A stretch of 64,000 bases of DNA from contig NZ_FNSN01000002.1 in assembly GCF_900105345.1 (NCBI RefSeq), positions 1 to 64,000 of the forward strand, read 5' to 3'. Numbering within the stretch: the stretch's first letter is position 1; each line of letters starts with the position of its first letter. Below, in pieces: positions 9,108-16,552 of the stretch. Made by a program: the position numbers and the translations under genes. The notes under the pieces are model-generated. The model saw only the letters and a program-made list of their open reading frames with translations, did not search any database and was not told the origin of the DNA. The stretch is from Arthrobacter woluwensis (GTDB taxonomy: Bacteria; Actinomycetota; Actinomycetes; Actinomycetales; Micrococcaceae).

Positions 9108-9203
9108 GGGATCGATAGACCAATTGAGGTCGAAGTTAGGGTAGCGGGCGACACGCCGACGGACATGGCTGGTTTTAAACAAAACTCGGTGAAGGATGGA
9201 CCT

Positions 9204-9476
9204 ATGGCTGAGTTGAAGCGCACCGGACGGCCGAGGGCCGCTGCTGGCACCCGCGTACGCGACTTTCGCACTGTAGCTGTCCAGTTGCCCCCGGCGTACG
9301 AAGAAAAACTCGAGAAGATCGCAGAGATCACCGGCACCCGTGCTGGACGCTGGACAACCGACCGTGTCCTGGAGCTCCTTGATCTTATCGACCTGGAAGC
9401 TTTGGCCGCAGCCAACCCTCACCAAACCGCAGCTGTGCAACACACATCGAGAGGGGCGCTGCGAGTGGCCTCGTAA
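9204..9476 (+). CDS. Ribbon-helix-helix-like regulator upstream of rep
   Basis: 90 residues from ATG (MAELKRTGRP), with AAGGA upstream; an in-frame ATG at 9165 would add 13. A basic N-terminus is followed by a strand (RTVAVQLPP) and two helices (AYEEKLEKIAEITG and WTTDRVLELLDLI), the arrangement of RHH/CopG-type DNA binders. It directly precedes the rep leader and ends before a terminator, so a copy-number or rep-transcription regulator is inferred. Confidence 0.6.
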   Translation: MAELKRTGRPRAAAGTRVRDFRTVAVQLPPAYEEKLEKIAEITGTRAGRWTTDRVLELLDLIDLEALAAANPHQTAAVQHTSRGALRVAS

Positions 9477-9483
9477 TGACGAA

Positions 9484-9507
9484 GGCCCCGGCACGAATGC
9501 CGGGGCC
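9484..9507 (+). terminator. Terminator after the RHH gene
   Basis: Perfect 10-bp stem GGCCCCGGCA / TGCCGGGGCC with a CGAA tetraloop, seven bases after the stop codon. It separates the regulator from rep. Confidence 0.75.
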
Positions 9508-9519
9508 TATCGAAGTCTC

Positions 9520-9557
9520 CCGTTACCGATTCAAGTTTGGCGACTAAGCGGTAACGG
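9520..9557 (+). promoter_or_regulatory. Inverted repeat in the rep leader
   Basis: CCGTTACCG (9520-9528) and CGGTAACGG (9549-9557) form a 9-bp inverted repeat spaced by 20 bases, and the half-site CCGTTACC recurs at 9679-9686 inside rep. The position between the terminator and rep suggests an operator for the RHH protein, an iteron-like site, or an attenuator stem. Confidence 0.5.
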
Positions 9558-9617
9558 TATCGAAACCCTCCCTTGCGGGTGGGTCCCTTTGTAGTTCCCT
9601 CGACCAAGAAAGAAACT

Positions 9618-11510
9618 ATGTCTAGTGTACCTACCGGTACCGACAGTGCAAGCACTGATATCGCAGTTGCGGCTACACCGTTACCAACTCCAGAGCAGCT
9701 GTGGGTTCTGGCTCCCCTGATTGCAGGTACTCCCAAGTACCGCGCCGGCTTCTGGCGGGGGCCGAAGTTCGAGTACCCGGAGTCCGAGACTCGCCCCCTC
9801 GGCGCCCGGCGGCCGGCACGCCCGGCTGCGGTCATGCTCCAAGGACCTGACGGGACCGTCGCAACCTTGGCTCTGGATCTGGATACCTCGAAGGCGTCCC
9901 AGGCCGTGGTCGACGCTGACGCGCAGCTGCTCCGTACCCTCCTGACAACCAAGGGGTTGCTGTTCGTGGAGGACTACTCCCCCACCTCCGGCGGCCGGCA
10001 CTTCTACATCCCTTTGCAGGAACGCATGGACGGCGCCGAGGCCCGCGAACTCGTCGAGGCGATCGGACGTCGCTGCCCGAGCCTGGATGCCGGCCCTCAC
10101 CAGACCGGCGCCCACGGCTGCATCCGCGTTCCCGGATCCGAACACAAGCGCGGTGGCCACCAGGTCCTCGTCGGCTCCCTGAACACTGCCTACCACTATC
10201 TGAAGGTCAGAAACCCAGCCGTCGGGATCCGCGCGCTCCAACGCGCCTTCGCTCCCGAGCTGCACCGCGGCGCCGAGGAAGCACGCCGGCGGGAGACCGC
10301 GACTCGGTTGATGACCGCTGAGGTGTCGAGCGCGGCCGCCGGTCACAGCACCGCCCTCCCGGCCGCCGGCGCCTTGTCTCCGCTGCGCCTGCTCGCCAGG
10401 AGCGGCCTGTACGACACGGCGCGATACCCCAGTGACTCCGAGGCCCGCATGGCGGTCCTGAACCACCTCGCCGGATCCGGATGGTCCTACACCGACGTCC
10501 TGGCCGGCCTCGAGGACCAGTGCAAGGGCCTACCGGGCCTTTACGGCTCTGAGAAGCGCCTGACCAGGCTCCTGCCCACCGAATGGGCCAAAGCCGTGGC
10601 GTGGACGTCCGAGAAGAACGCCGGACAAGCACGCCGGCAGAAGCATGGTCATAAATGCAACACAAGCAAGCCGGTAACCACGGGGGGGGCATTAACCTCC
10701 GACAGCGAAAAGTCATCCGAAGCGATCCGTCACTTACTCAACGACGTCGAGAACGTCATTGAGAGCTCCGTGGACGACAGGCTGGCCCGACAAGGCCGTG
10801 AAGGAACTTCCCTTCGGCTGCTCCTGCGCGCGGTCATTGGTTTCTGCAGAGCCCAAGAGACCCAGGTGATCGACGTCGGAGTGAGAAGCTTGGCCACTGC
10901 GATGGGCAAAAGCCACGTCACGATCGCACGACTGCTGCACCGGCTCGCGGCTACCAGCGACGGAGTCCTGACTAAGGTCGCGGACGGCCGCGGGAAGAAC
11001 GCTGATTTGTACGTGGTGGATCTGCCTGAGAAGCACCAAGAGCTCGCCACCAGCCTCTCGTGGCGCCGCGGCCGATCCTATGGCGTGAGGCCTGTCTTCC
11101 GAGTGCTCGGGGACCACGCAGCACTCGTTTTCGAGGCGATTGAGCGCGCCCGCTACTCCCCCACCACCGCCGACCTCATCCGGACCACCAGGATCTCTGC
11201 AGGCACAGTCCGCCAAGCCTTGGACACCATGACCGGGCTCGGCATGATCCACCGCCGGGCAGACATGAGCTGGGCCATTACCCACACGACGAACCTTAGG
11301 CGCCTGGCCATACAGCTCGGAGCTGACGTTGACGTCGCCGAACAGATCCGGCTCTATCGTCTCCAACGGCGCCGCTGGCACGACTGGTTGGCCCGCCACG
11401 ACCCCGAAAACGGAGACCTCTCCCCCACCGACCTCTATGACCATGAGAAAGATGAATACTGGCTCCCCCCAGCCGACGATCTCCGGCCAGCATTCTGGGC
11501 CGCGGCGTAG
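9618..11510 (+). CDS. Plasmid replication initiator with primase-like N-domain and winged-helix C-domain
   Basis: About 630 residues from ATG (MSSVPTG), preferred over the GTG at 9573. The N-terminal third has archaeo-eukaryotic-primase-like features: ALDLD (DxD, about residue 76), SGGRHFYIPL (His motif, about 118) and the third conserved segment GCIRVPGSEHKRGG. The middle is a primase C-terminal-type helical region. The C-terminal part has winged-helix elements (SLATAMGKSHVTIARLLHRL; IRTTRISAGTVRQALDTM). This architecture is that of theta-type Rep proteins on actinobacterial plasmids. Its position upstream of the parAB module and repeat arrays marks the replication/maintenance core. Confidence 0.8.
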   Translation: MSSVPTGTDSASTDIAVAATPLPTPEQLWVLAPLIAGTPKYRAGFWRGPKFEYPESETRPLGARRPARPAAVMLQGPDGTVATLALDLDTSKASQAVVDADAQLLRTLLTTKGLLFVEDYSPTSGGRHFYIPLQERMDGAEARELVEAIGRRCPSLDAGPHQTGAHGCIRVPGSEHKRGGHQVLVGSLNTAYHYLKVRNPAVGIRALQRAFAPELHRGAEEARRRETATRLMTAEVSSAAAGHSTALPAAGALSPLRLLARSGLYDTARYPSDSEARMAVLNHLAGSGWSYTDVLAGLEDQCKGLPGLYGSEKRLTRLLPTEWAKAVAWTSEKNAGQARRQKHGHKCNTSKPVTTGGALTSDSEKSSEAIRHLLNDVENVIESSVDDRLARQGREGTSLRLLLRAVIGFCRAQETQVIDVGVRSLATAMGKSHVTIARLLHRLAATSDGVLTKVADGRGKNADLYVVDLPEKHQELATSLSWRRGRSYGVRPVFRVLGDHAALVFEAIERARYSPTTADLIRTTRISAGTVRQALDTMTGLGMIHRRADMSWAITHTTNLRRLAIQLGADVDVAEQIRLYRLQRRRWHDWLARHDPENGDLSPTDLYDHEKDEYWLPPADDLRPAFWAAA

Positions 11511-11521
11511 AGATAGTTTCC

Positions 11522-11640
11522 CACAGCTAGCATAATGCTAGCAGTGCGCTAGTATTATGCTAGCGAATAAGTATCGAAGCACTAGCAAAGTACTAGCATG
11601 TTGCTATTGCATTGCTACTGTTTCGATAGTAGTTTGATAG
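11522..11640. repeat. TAGC-rich repeat array upstream of parA (putative partition site or operator)
   Basis: Non-coding array between rep and parA made of short palindromic units built on GCTAGC and CTAGCAAAGTRCTAGC (for example GCTAGCATAATGCTAGC, and CTAGCAAAGTACTAGCAT at 11582-11599). It abuts the parA start codon at 11642. The same core recurs downstream of the parB-like gene (12611-12682), so these are likely ParB-binding centromere sites, also serving as an autoregulatory operator, or iterons of the origin. Confidence 0.7.
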
Positions 11641-11641
11641 C

Positions 11642-12274
11642 ATGATCATCGTCATTGGAAGCGAAAAGGGCGGCGTCGGCAAGTCGACCACCGTCACCAA
11701 CCTCTCAGTTGAGCTCGCTAACCGCGGCTGGAATGTCGCCGTGGTGGACGCGGATCGTCAACGGTCGACCGCACGATGGGGTGAGGACCGGGAAGAGCAG
11801 GGCCACGAGCCGCGGATCTTCGTGGTTGAGAAGCTGAACAGCTTGCACGAGACCCTTAAGGAACTCGACAGCAATTACGACGTCGTTCTGGTCGACGTCG
11901 CCGGCAAGGACTCCAAGGAGATGCGCACGGCCATGACGGCAGCTCACCAGCTGCTCGTTTTGACCCAGTCAAGCCAATTCGACCTCGACACCCTCGCCAC
12001 GGTTGACCGCCTCATCGAGGCCGCACGGGACTTCAACCCCGGCCTGCGCGTGCGCGGCATGCTCACCCGAGTGCCCACCAACGCCTGGGAGACGGAGAGC
12101 GACGACGCCCGCGAATACCTCAAAGACTTCCCCGCAATCGAACCGATGCGGACGGTCCTGTATGAGCGCAAGGCGTACCGAGACGTCGTGGGGGAGGGGC
12201 TTGGGGTTGTCGAATGGAAGAACGCGAAGGCCAAGAACGAGATCCGCAACCTGGCCGAGGAGCTGATGAGCTGA
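11642..12274 (+). CDS. parA: ParA-family plasmid partition ATPase
   Basis: 210 residues, compact ParA of the type Ib/MipZ-like size class without an N-terminal HTH. Deviant Walker A KGGVGKSTT at residues 9-17, D in VVDADRQRS (about 41), Walker B-like VVLVDVAGKD (about 80-89) with the signature region before MRTAMTAAHQLLVL. It drives segregation of the plasmid with the adjacent centromere-binding partner. The start codon lies within two bases of the upstream repeat array, so transcription and repression probably occur inside the array. The stop overlaps the next gene (TGATG). Confidence 0.92.
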   Translation: MIIVIGSEKGGVGKSTTVTNLSVELANRGWNVAVVDADRQRSTARWGEDREEQGHEPRIFVVEKLNSLHETLKELDSNYDVVLVDVAGKDSKEMRTAMTAAHQLLVLTQSSQFDLDTLATVDRLIEAARDFNPGLRVRGMLTRVPTNAWETESDDAREYLKDFPAIEPMRTVLYERKAYRDVVGEGLGVVEWKNAKAKNEIRNLAEELMS

Positions 12275-12612
12275 TGGCACTCAAGAAGCGCGGCAGCGCC
12301 CTTTCGGAACGTGAACGAAGCGAGGCGATCGAAGCCTTCGGTGATGCAGCCGAACCACAACTAGCGGCAGTGAAGGCGGCTACCGTCGAAAAGTCGGGAC
12401 CACCCGTCGTCCGACCTCGCGCGACCCCAGGGCGCGCCGACGGACGATCCAAGCCCGACGCCCGCACAATGCTGCTCAGGTTCGACGACGACCCGGCCCT
12501 CATGCAGTTGCTCGTGGAAGTAGCCCAACTCGAAGGGCGTATGAAGCATCCCATGGCGCTCCGAGCGCTCCGCATCGGGCTAGAGCAGGTCCGCGACTCC
12601 TACGACGGTTAG
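12274..12612 (+). CDS. ParB-like centromere-binding partner of ParA
   Basis: 112 residues starting at the ATG overlapping the parA stop by one base. The basic, disordered N-terminal half (KKRGSALSERERSEAIEAF) ends in a short folded tail (RTMLLRFDDDPALMQLLVEVAQ then MKHPMALRALRIGLEQV). This fits the small RHH-type centromere-binding proteins that accompany short ParAs: flexible basic N-terminus stimulating the ATPase, RHH C-terminus binding repeats. No primary-sequence family is certain; the assignment rests mostly on gene order and size. Confidence 0.7.
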   Translation: MALKKRGSALSERERSEAIEAFGDAAEPQLAAVKAATVEKSGPPVVRPRATPGRADGRSKPDARTMLLRFDDDPALMQLLVEVAQLEGRMKHPMALRALRIGLEQVRDSYDG

Positions 12613-12682
12613 TAGCAATTTGCTAGCAAAGTGCTACTTTTGCGCTACCAAATTGGTAGTGATTTGATAGCACTTTGCTAGT
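12611..12682. repeat. Second TAGC-rich repeat array, downstream of parAB
   Basis: Starts at the parB-like stop codon. Contains TTGCTAGCAAAGTGCTA, GCGCTACCAAATTGGTAGTG and TAGCACTTTGCTAGTGC, the last being the reverse complement of the first-type unit. TTTGATAGC occurs in both arrays (11632-11640 and 12663-12671). Same family as the array upstream of parA. Confidence 0.7.
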
Positions 12683-12703
12683 GCGGTTATCCTCACGGCC
12701 ACG

Positions 12704-12736
12704 GCCCCACACCTCCAGCGGGGGTGTGGGGCTTTT
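12704..12736. terminator. Terminator between parAB and the HTH paralogue
   Basis: 10-bp stem GCCCCACACC / GGTGTGGGGC with a 9-base loop, followed by TTTT on the plus strand. It lies between convergent genes ending at 12612 and 12743. Confidence 0.85.
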
Positions 12737-12742
12737 AACGCC

Positions 12743-13300
12743 TTATCCCATCAGCGCTTTGAAGCGCTCTTTGAAGGCGGCCTCGATGATGGCGGATGCT
12801 GCACTCATCGAGGCGTGGCCAGGATCTGCGGCGACCGTGAGCTCGACAAGGGCAGGATGGAAGCTTTGTCGGAGCTCCTTGCCAAACAAGGAGTTGCCGC
12901 ACCTGGCGAATGATGTGTCTGGCCCCATCGGCTCGCGGCTCAGAAGAACTTCCAACGGGGTTCCGGTCAGGGCGGCGAGTCGGACGGTGTTCTCCCAGGA
13001 CGGGTAGAGGTGGCCGGCCTCCCACAGATCGACCTCGGGTTCAGCGGCACCGCACGCAGCGTCTACCCATGCGCCTTCAGCCTGGACGGCGTCCAGGACC
13101 AGAGTGCACCGGCGGGGGAGTAGCGCGCCGGCCTTCCATTCCTCGAACAACTCAGGACGCTCCTGACGCACCCGGTCGGGGTCGACCTCAGCGGCGCGTG
13201 CTTGCATCTGTTCGATCGCTTTGGGTCCAGCTTTCCTCACCACAAAGCCCACACCGGCCTTCTGACGCGCCCCAAAAATCGTCCTTAACCAATTCGCCAT
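12743..13300 (-). CDS. HTH-like plasmid protein, paralogue of the gene at 8517-9107
   Basis: 185 residues starting MANWLRTIFG. Shares with the 8517 protein the order PELFEEWKAGALLPRRC, a second conserved Cys (DAACG), then WEAGHLYPSWENTVRLAAL and TGTPLEVLL, and a downstream Cys (SFARCGN versus NFVGCGQ). The YPSWEN...RLAAL segment is a helix-turn-helix-like end. The inverse placement on the other side of rep-parAB suggests an ancient duplication within the maintenance region. Function unknown, probably DNA-binding. Confidence 0.65.
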   Translation of the reverse strand: MANWLRTIFGARQKAGVGFVVRKAGPKAIEQMQARAAEVDPDRVRQERPELFEEWKAGALLPRRCTLVLDAVQAEGAWVDAACGAAEPEVDLWEAGHLYPSWENTVRLAALTGTPLEVLLSREPMGPDTSFARCGNSLFGKELRQSFHPALVELTVAADPGHASMSAASAIIEAAFKERFKALMG

Positions 13301-13453
13301 GCCAGAACCCTATCGCCCCTCAAATCCCCAGCCATAGCCAGTCGACTACGACGGCCGGCGAGGATCCGCGCACGTGTCGGGACGGACACCCGGCCGCCCG
13401 CACGAAGGGACCACCCTTACTCGTTGTCCTCCCGGCCACAGCTGCGGTGGCGG

Positions 13454-14250
13454 TCAGGACTTGGCCCTCTTCGCGGCAGCGCGTTCCTTCGGACTGAGGG
13501 CTGGCGTGAACTGCTCGGTGTCGATGATGTGCTGCATTTCCGGATCCGGAGCGATCAACTCAGGATCCGAGAGGCGCCGGCCGAGCTTCGCCGGGCTGTT
13601 GTAGTCCCTGGAGATCGCATGGAACTGCAGCCGCTCTGTCTCGGTGCGCGAGAAGTCTTGGAGCGCGGCCAGCAGCTCCTTCCAGGGGTCCTTCTCGCCC
13701 TTGCCCGGGTCGGGCCGGCACCGATCGTCAAGAAGTCCTGACGCAGATCCTCCGGGATGAAAATCGGCTGCCTGGTGTGGACCTCGCCGGCGGCGAGGGA
13801 GGCATCCATCGTCACTATCACGAACCCCTCGTCGGGGTCGACAAGGCCGGCCGCAGTCAGCAGCGGGGCGCCGTCGTCATGGATGAACACCGGAACCTTG
13901 AAACCCTTACGTGGTTCCACGAATTCAACGTATCCACTCATCGGAATCAAGGCCGTATGCCCGCCCCGGTACAGCTCACGCCAGCGCTGGACCCTGAAAA
14001 CCGAGTCCGCGCGGGCGTTGATCGACATCACTTCCGGCTTCTGGAACACGGCGCCCTTGATACCCCACGGCGTCAGGGACAGCTCCCGGGCGGCACCGTC
14101 GGAGTCTCCGCCGGCGGCGGTCAGCGCTGGAGCTGAGAAACCCCGCACAAAGCTGTACGTGGGCCTCCACCGGTCCGCTTCGACAAATGTTGCGTCTAGT
14201 TCGTCTTCCAGCTGCTGGGCCGTGAACCCGCGTCCGTATCGCCCGCACAT
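13454..14250 (-). CDS. yedK: SRAP (YedK/HMCES-like) SOS-associated peptidase, apparent frameshift near the 3' end
   Basis: SRAP proteins form a thiazolidine crosslink with abasic sites in single-stranded DNA. Begins MCGRYG: Cys2, exposed after Met removal, is the catalytic nucleophile. Next come ARADSVF (Asn-Ala-Arg-Ala equivalent), ALIPMSGYVEF (Glu of the active site) and GEVHTRQPIFIP (catalytic His, here HTRQP instead of the usual HxRMP). As given, the frame shifts after IGAGP and ends at 13555 with an Arg/Ser-rich tail. One added base in the GGG run at 13712-13714 restores the normal ending (DPGKGEKDPWKELL ... KRAKS, stop 13454). It sits beside umuDC, a DNA-damage context. Confidence 0.85.
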
Positions 14251-14293
14251 GCCTCAGAGCCTATGCCTGCCCCGTAGGGCCAGGAAAGGCCCC

Positions 14294-14485
14294 TCAGGAT
14301 CCCGTGCGGGGATCCTTGGAGGTGTTGCTGGTGCGGATGGAGATCACCACGGAGCCGGACGGCACGGCCGCCCGGGCGGCCTCCAGCGCCGAGGAGTAGT
14401 CGGGCCCTTCGCCCTCGACGTACTGGAAGACCTCGGGGGAGGCCTCCCGGCCTTCCTGGTCCTTAATCGTAAGCCACACCTGCAT
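14294..14485 (-). CDS. Small hypothetical protein
   Basis: 63 residues, ATG with AGGGAGAA upstream. A beta strand (MQVWLTIKDQEG), an acidic linker, a helix (YSSALEAARAAV) and a second strand (SVVISIRTS) suggest a compact alpha/beta fold. It sits 16 bases after umuC in the same direction and is likely part of the SOS operon. No family recognised. Confidence 0.6.
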   Translation of the reverse strand: MQVWLTIKDQEGREASPEVFQYVEGEGPDYSSALEAARAAVPSGSVVISIRTSNTSKDPRTGS

Positions 14486-14501
14486 GGTCTCTATTCTCCC
14501 T

Positions 14502-15797
14502 TCAGCTGGCCTTCACGACGGCGAGCTCGTCCCAATGCGTGGTGGCTCTCGGTGTGAGCATGTCGCGTTTCATTCGCCAGGCTGGTCCCGGTCTCATGCC
14601 GGCCCAGCCGAGCCCTACGGCCTCGGTGCCGTGGCGTTTCTGGATCTTGTCGACAAGATCAGCGATCCCGCGTTCCTCGTGGACGAACCGGAACGGTTCT
14701 AGAGCGCCTTGCCCGGTGGCCGGGCGCAGGTCGGTGAGCATCACGCCGGCGCGAACGAACTTCGCCCTGGGCTGGATCCTGGACAGGAGCCGGTGCGCGG
14801 CCCGGGTGAGCTCCACTGGGTCCGATGTTGGCGCCGGCAGCGGCACCGTGACCGAGGGCCACTGCACCGGAGCGGACGCGAACGGAGACGTCCCCGCCCA
14901 GGCCGTGAGGACCTTCGCGACCTGCTCGTGCTTGACCAGGCGCGCCGCGGCCTGGGAAGCGTAGACGGAGAGGACCTGGCGCATGTCCTTGGTTGTGGTC
15001 ACCGGATCCGAGAACGACCGGCTGAAGATCAACTGGTCCTTGCCCTTGCGCTCCTCCTCGAGCTGCACGGCCTGCACCCCCTGCAGATCCAGCACGGTCC
15101 GCATCACCACCACATTGAACCGCTCCCGGATCCTCACCGGGTTCGCTGCGGCCAGGTCGCCGGCGGTGTAGATTCCGAGGGCGTTCATGCGCTTCTCCAG
15201 CCGCCCGGCCACGCCCCAGAGCTGGGAGACGGGCAGGCGTTCGAGCAGCTGCTCACGCCAGCGCGGGGGAGTGTCCTGCCAGACACACACGCCACCGAAC
15301 GTGGCCGACTTTTTGGCCCATTTGTTCGCCAGCTTCGCCAGCGTGAGCGTCGGTGCGATTCCCACGCACACGGGGACGCCGACCAGGCGGCGGACCTCGT
15401 CCTTCACCTGCCGGCCGAACGCTTCTAGGTCCTGTTCCGCAGCGCGTTTCCCGAGTAGGAGAAACGCCTCGTCGATGCTGTATTGGCTCGTGGGAGCGTG
15501 TCTGTTCAGGACCTCCATGCAGCGCTGGCTCAAACTCCCATACAGTTCGTAATTGCTGGAAACGGCGGCCAGGCCGATCTTCTGAGCGATCGGGCGCAGC
15601 TGGAACCAGGGCGTGCCCAGCTCGATCCCGCGAGCCTTCGCCAAGGCATCCGCAGCCACCACACACCCGTCATTGTTGGACAGCACCGCCAACGGCACGC
15701 CCTCCAGCTGAGGCGAGAGAACCCGCTCGAAGCTCGCATAGGCACTGTTGACGTCAACGTGCGCGTAGAGGGCCGGGTGGGGGTCAACGGGGGACAC
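14502..15797 (-). CDS. umuC: Y-family translesion DNA polymerase (UmuC-like)
   Basis: 431 residues from a GTG that overlaps the umuD stop by 14 bases. Catalytic acidic residues appear in YAHVDVNSAYASFE (motif I) and YSIDEAFL (motif III, Asp-Glu). The palm/fingers stretch SNNDGCVVAADALAKARGI is typical of UmuC. HhH thumb motifs (VSQLWGVAGRLEKRMNALGI) and a little-finger domain follow. The catalytic subunit of a Pol V-type mutasome acting on damaged DNA with the UmuD'-like partner. Co-transcribed from the SOS-box promoter upstream of umuD. Confidence 0.92.
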   Translation of the reverse strand: MSPVDPHPALYAHVDVNSAYASFERVLSPQLEGVPLAVLSNNDGCVVAADALAKARGIELGTPWFQLRPIAQKIGLAAVSSNYELYGSLSQRCMEVLNRHAPTSQYSIDEAFLLLGKRAAEQDLEAFGRQVKDEVRRLVGVPVCVGIAPTLTLAKLANKWAKKSATFGGVCVWQDTPPRWREQLLERLPVSQLWGVAGRLEKRMNALGIYTAGDLAAANPVRIRERFNVVVMRTVLDLQGVQAVQLEEERKGKDQLIFSRSFSDPVTTTKDMRQVLSVYASQAAARLVKHEQVAKVLTAWAGTSPFASAPVQWPSVTVPLPAPTSDPVELTRAAHRLLSRIQPRAKFVRAGVMLTDLRPATGQGALEPFRFVHEERGIADLVDKIQKRHGTEAVGLGWAGMRPGPAWRMKRDMLTPRATTHWDELAVVKAS

Positions 15798-16170
15798 TGA
15801 GGACCCTCCGGTTCCCGAGCTGGTGCAGGACCACCGGCGCCACACCGAAGATCGACAGCTCACGATCGGGTGTCACCGGGATCGCCGGAACCCCGGGAGA
15901 AGCGGACTGCAGAAGCACTAGACCAGGTCGCGGGACGATCAAGCGCTTCATCATGAACTCACCGTCGAGGGCGGCCACGACGATGTCCCTGTGAGCCGGA
16001 CGGAGAGAGCGGTCGACTACCAGGACGTCGTCATCAGAGATCCCTGCCGCCTCCATCGCCTCGCCCCTGACCCGCATGAAATGCGTCGCCGCAGGATCCC
16101 GCACCAGGATCCGACCGATGGTGTGATCCCCATGAAAGTAGTCCTGGCTGGGCAGAGGGAAGACGCTCAT
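15784..16170 (-). CDS. umuD: UmuD'-like S24-fold protein lacking the cleavage arm and catalytic Ser
   Basis: 128 residues from ATG (MSVFPLPSQDY); GGAG precedes it, and a TTG four codons upstream is the alternative. From FP onward it aligns without gaps to E. coli UmuD from Phe26, so it begins where processed UmuD' begins and lacks the 24-residue self-cleaved arm. The Ser of the GDSM motif is Ala here (RVRGEAM, codon GCG); the general-base Lys is kept (FMMKRL). It should therefore dimerise and bind UmuC but cannot self-cleave. Followed by umuC with a 14-base overlap. Confidence 0.85.
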   Translation of the reverse strand: MSVFPLPSQDYFHGDHTIGRILVRDPAATHFMRVRGEAMEAAGISDDDVLVVDRSLRPAHRDIVVAALDGEFMMKRLIVPRPGLVLLQSASPGVPAIPVTPDRELSIFGVAPVVLHQLGNRRVLSVPR

Positions 16171-16185
16171 GCGGTGCTCCAATAA

Positions 16186-16201
16186 TCGAAACTTAGTTCT
16201 A
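16186..16201 (-). promoter_or_regulatory. LexA-binding SOS box upstream of umuDC
   Basis: TCGAAACTTAGTTCTA matches the actinobacterial LexA operator TCGAAC-N4-GTTCGA at 10 of 12 defined positions (TCGAA.. and GTTC.A), 15 bases before the umuD ATG. Confidence 0.65.
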
Positions 16202-16232
16202 ACGTTCCGCCTATCTGCCCCACATGACCGAA

Positions 16233-16250
16233 CGTAGATTCGATTCTACG
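16233..16250. repeat. Palindrome in the umuDC upstream region
   Basis: CGTAGATTCGATTCTACG: 6-bp arms CGTAGA/TCTACG around TTCGAT. Possible second operator in the 350-base gene-free stretch 16202-16552. Apart from this and the inverted repeat at 16407-16442, I see nothing else there. Confidence 0.4.
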
Positions 16251-16406
16251 CGGCGCGGTCTGACATCGAATCACCCAGCCCGGCCCCACTCGGTCGCGCC
16301 CAACGACAGTGGATGGGGACCCAATTCCCGAGCGGAGGCACCGCGCGGCGGCGACGCCCCCAGGAACCCGCAGGGTTCTGGTGCGACGGCAACTAGACCC
16401 GGAGTG

Positions 16407-16442
16407 GGAACGTGCCGTCCCTTAGGCTGGGCGGCACGTTCC
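16407..16442. repeat. Inverted repeat upstream of the 16553 gene
   Basis: 11-bp arms GGAACGTGCCG / CGGCACGTTCC with a 14-base loop. It sits between divergent genes about 110 bases from the next start, so an operator or isolated terminator are both possible. Confidence 0.5.
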
Positions 16443-16552
16443 TGTCCGCTTCGCGGCTGACAGTTCAGCCGACGATAATGTTCGCGAACGTCTTGACCGT
16501 GAATATCCATAGAATGCCTCGCACGCCGCCACCACCTACTGAGGGAGAAAGC

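Noticed and set aside
16470-16500. Another dif-like match (GACGATAAT near 16474-16482)
   Set aside because: One arm only; no TATGT-type partner after six bases.
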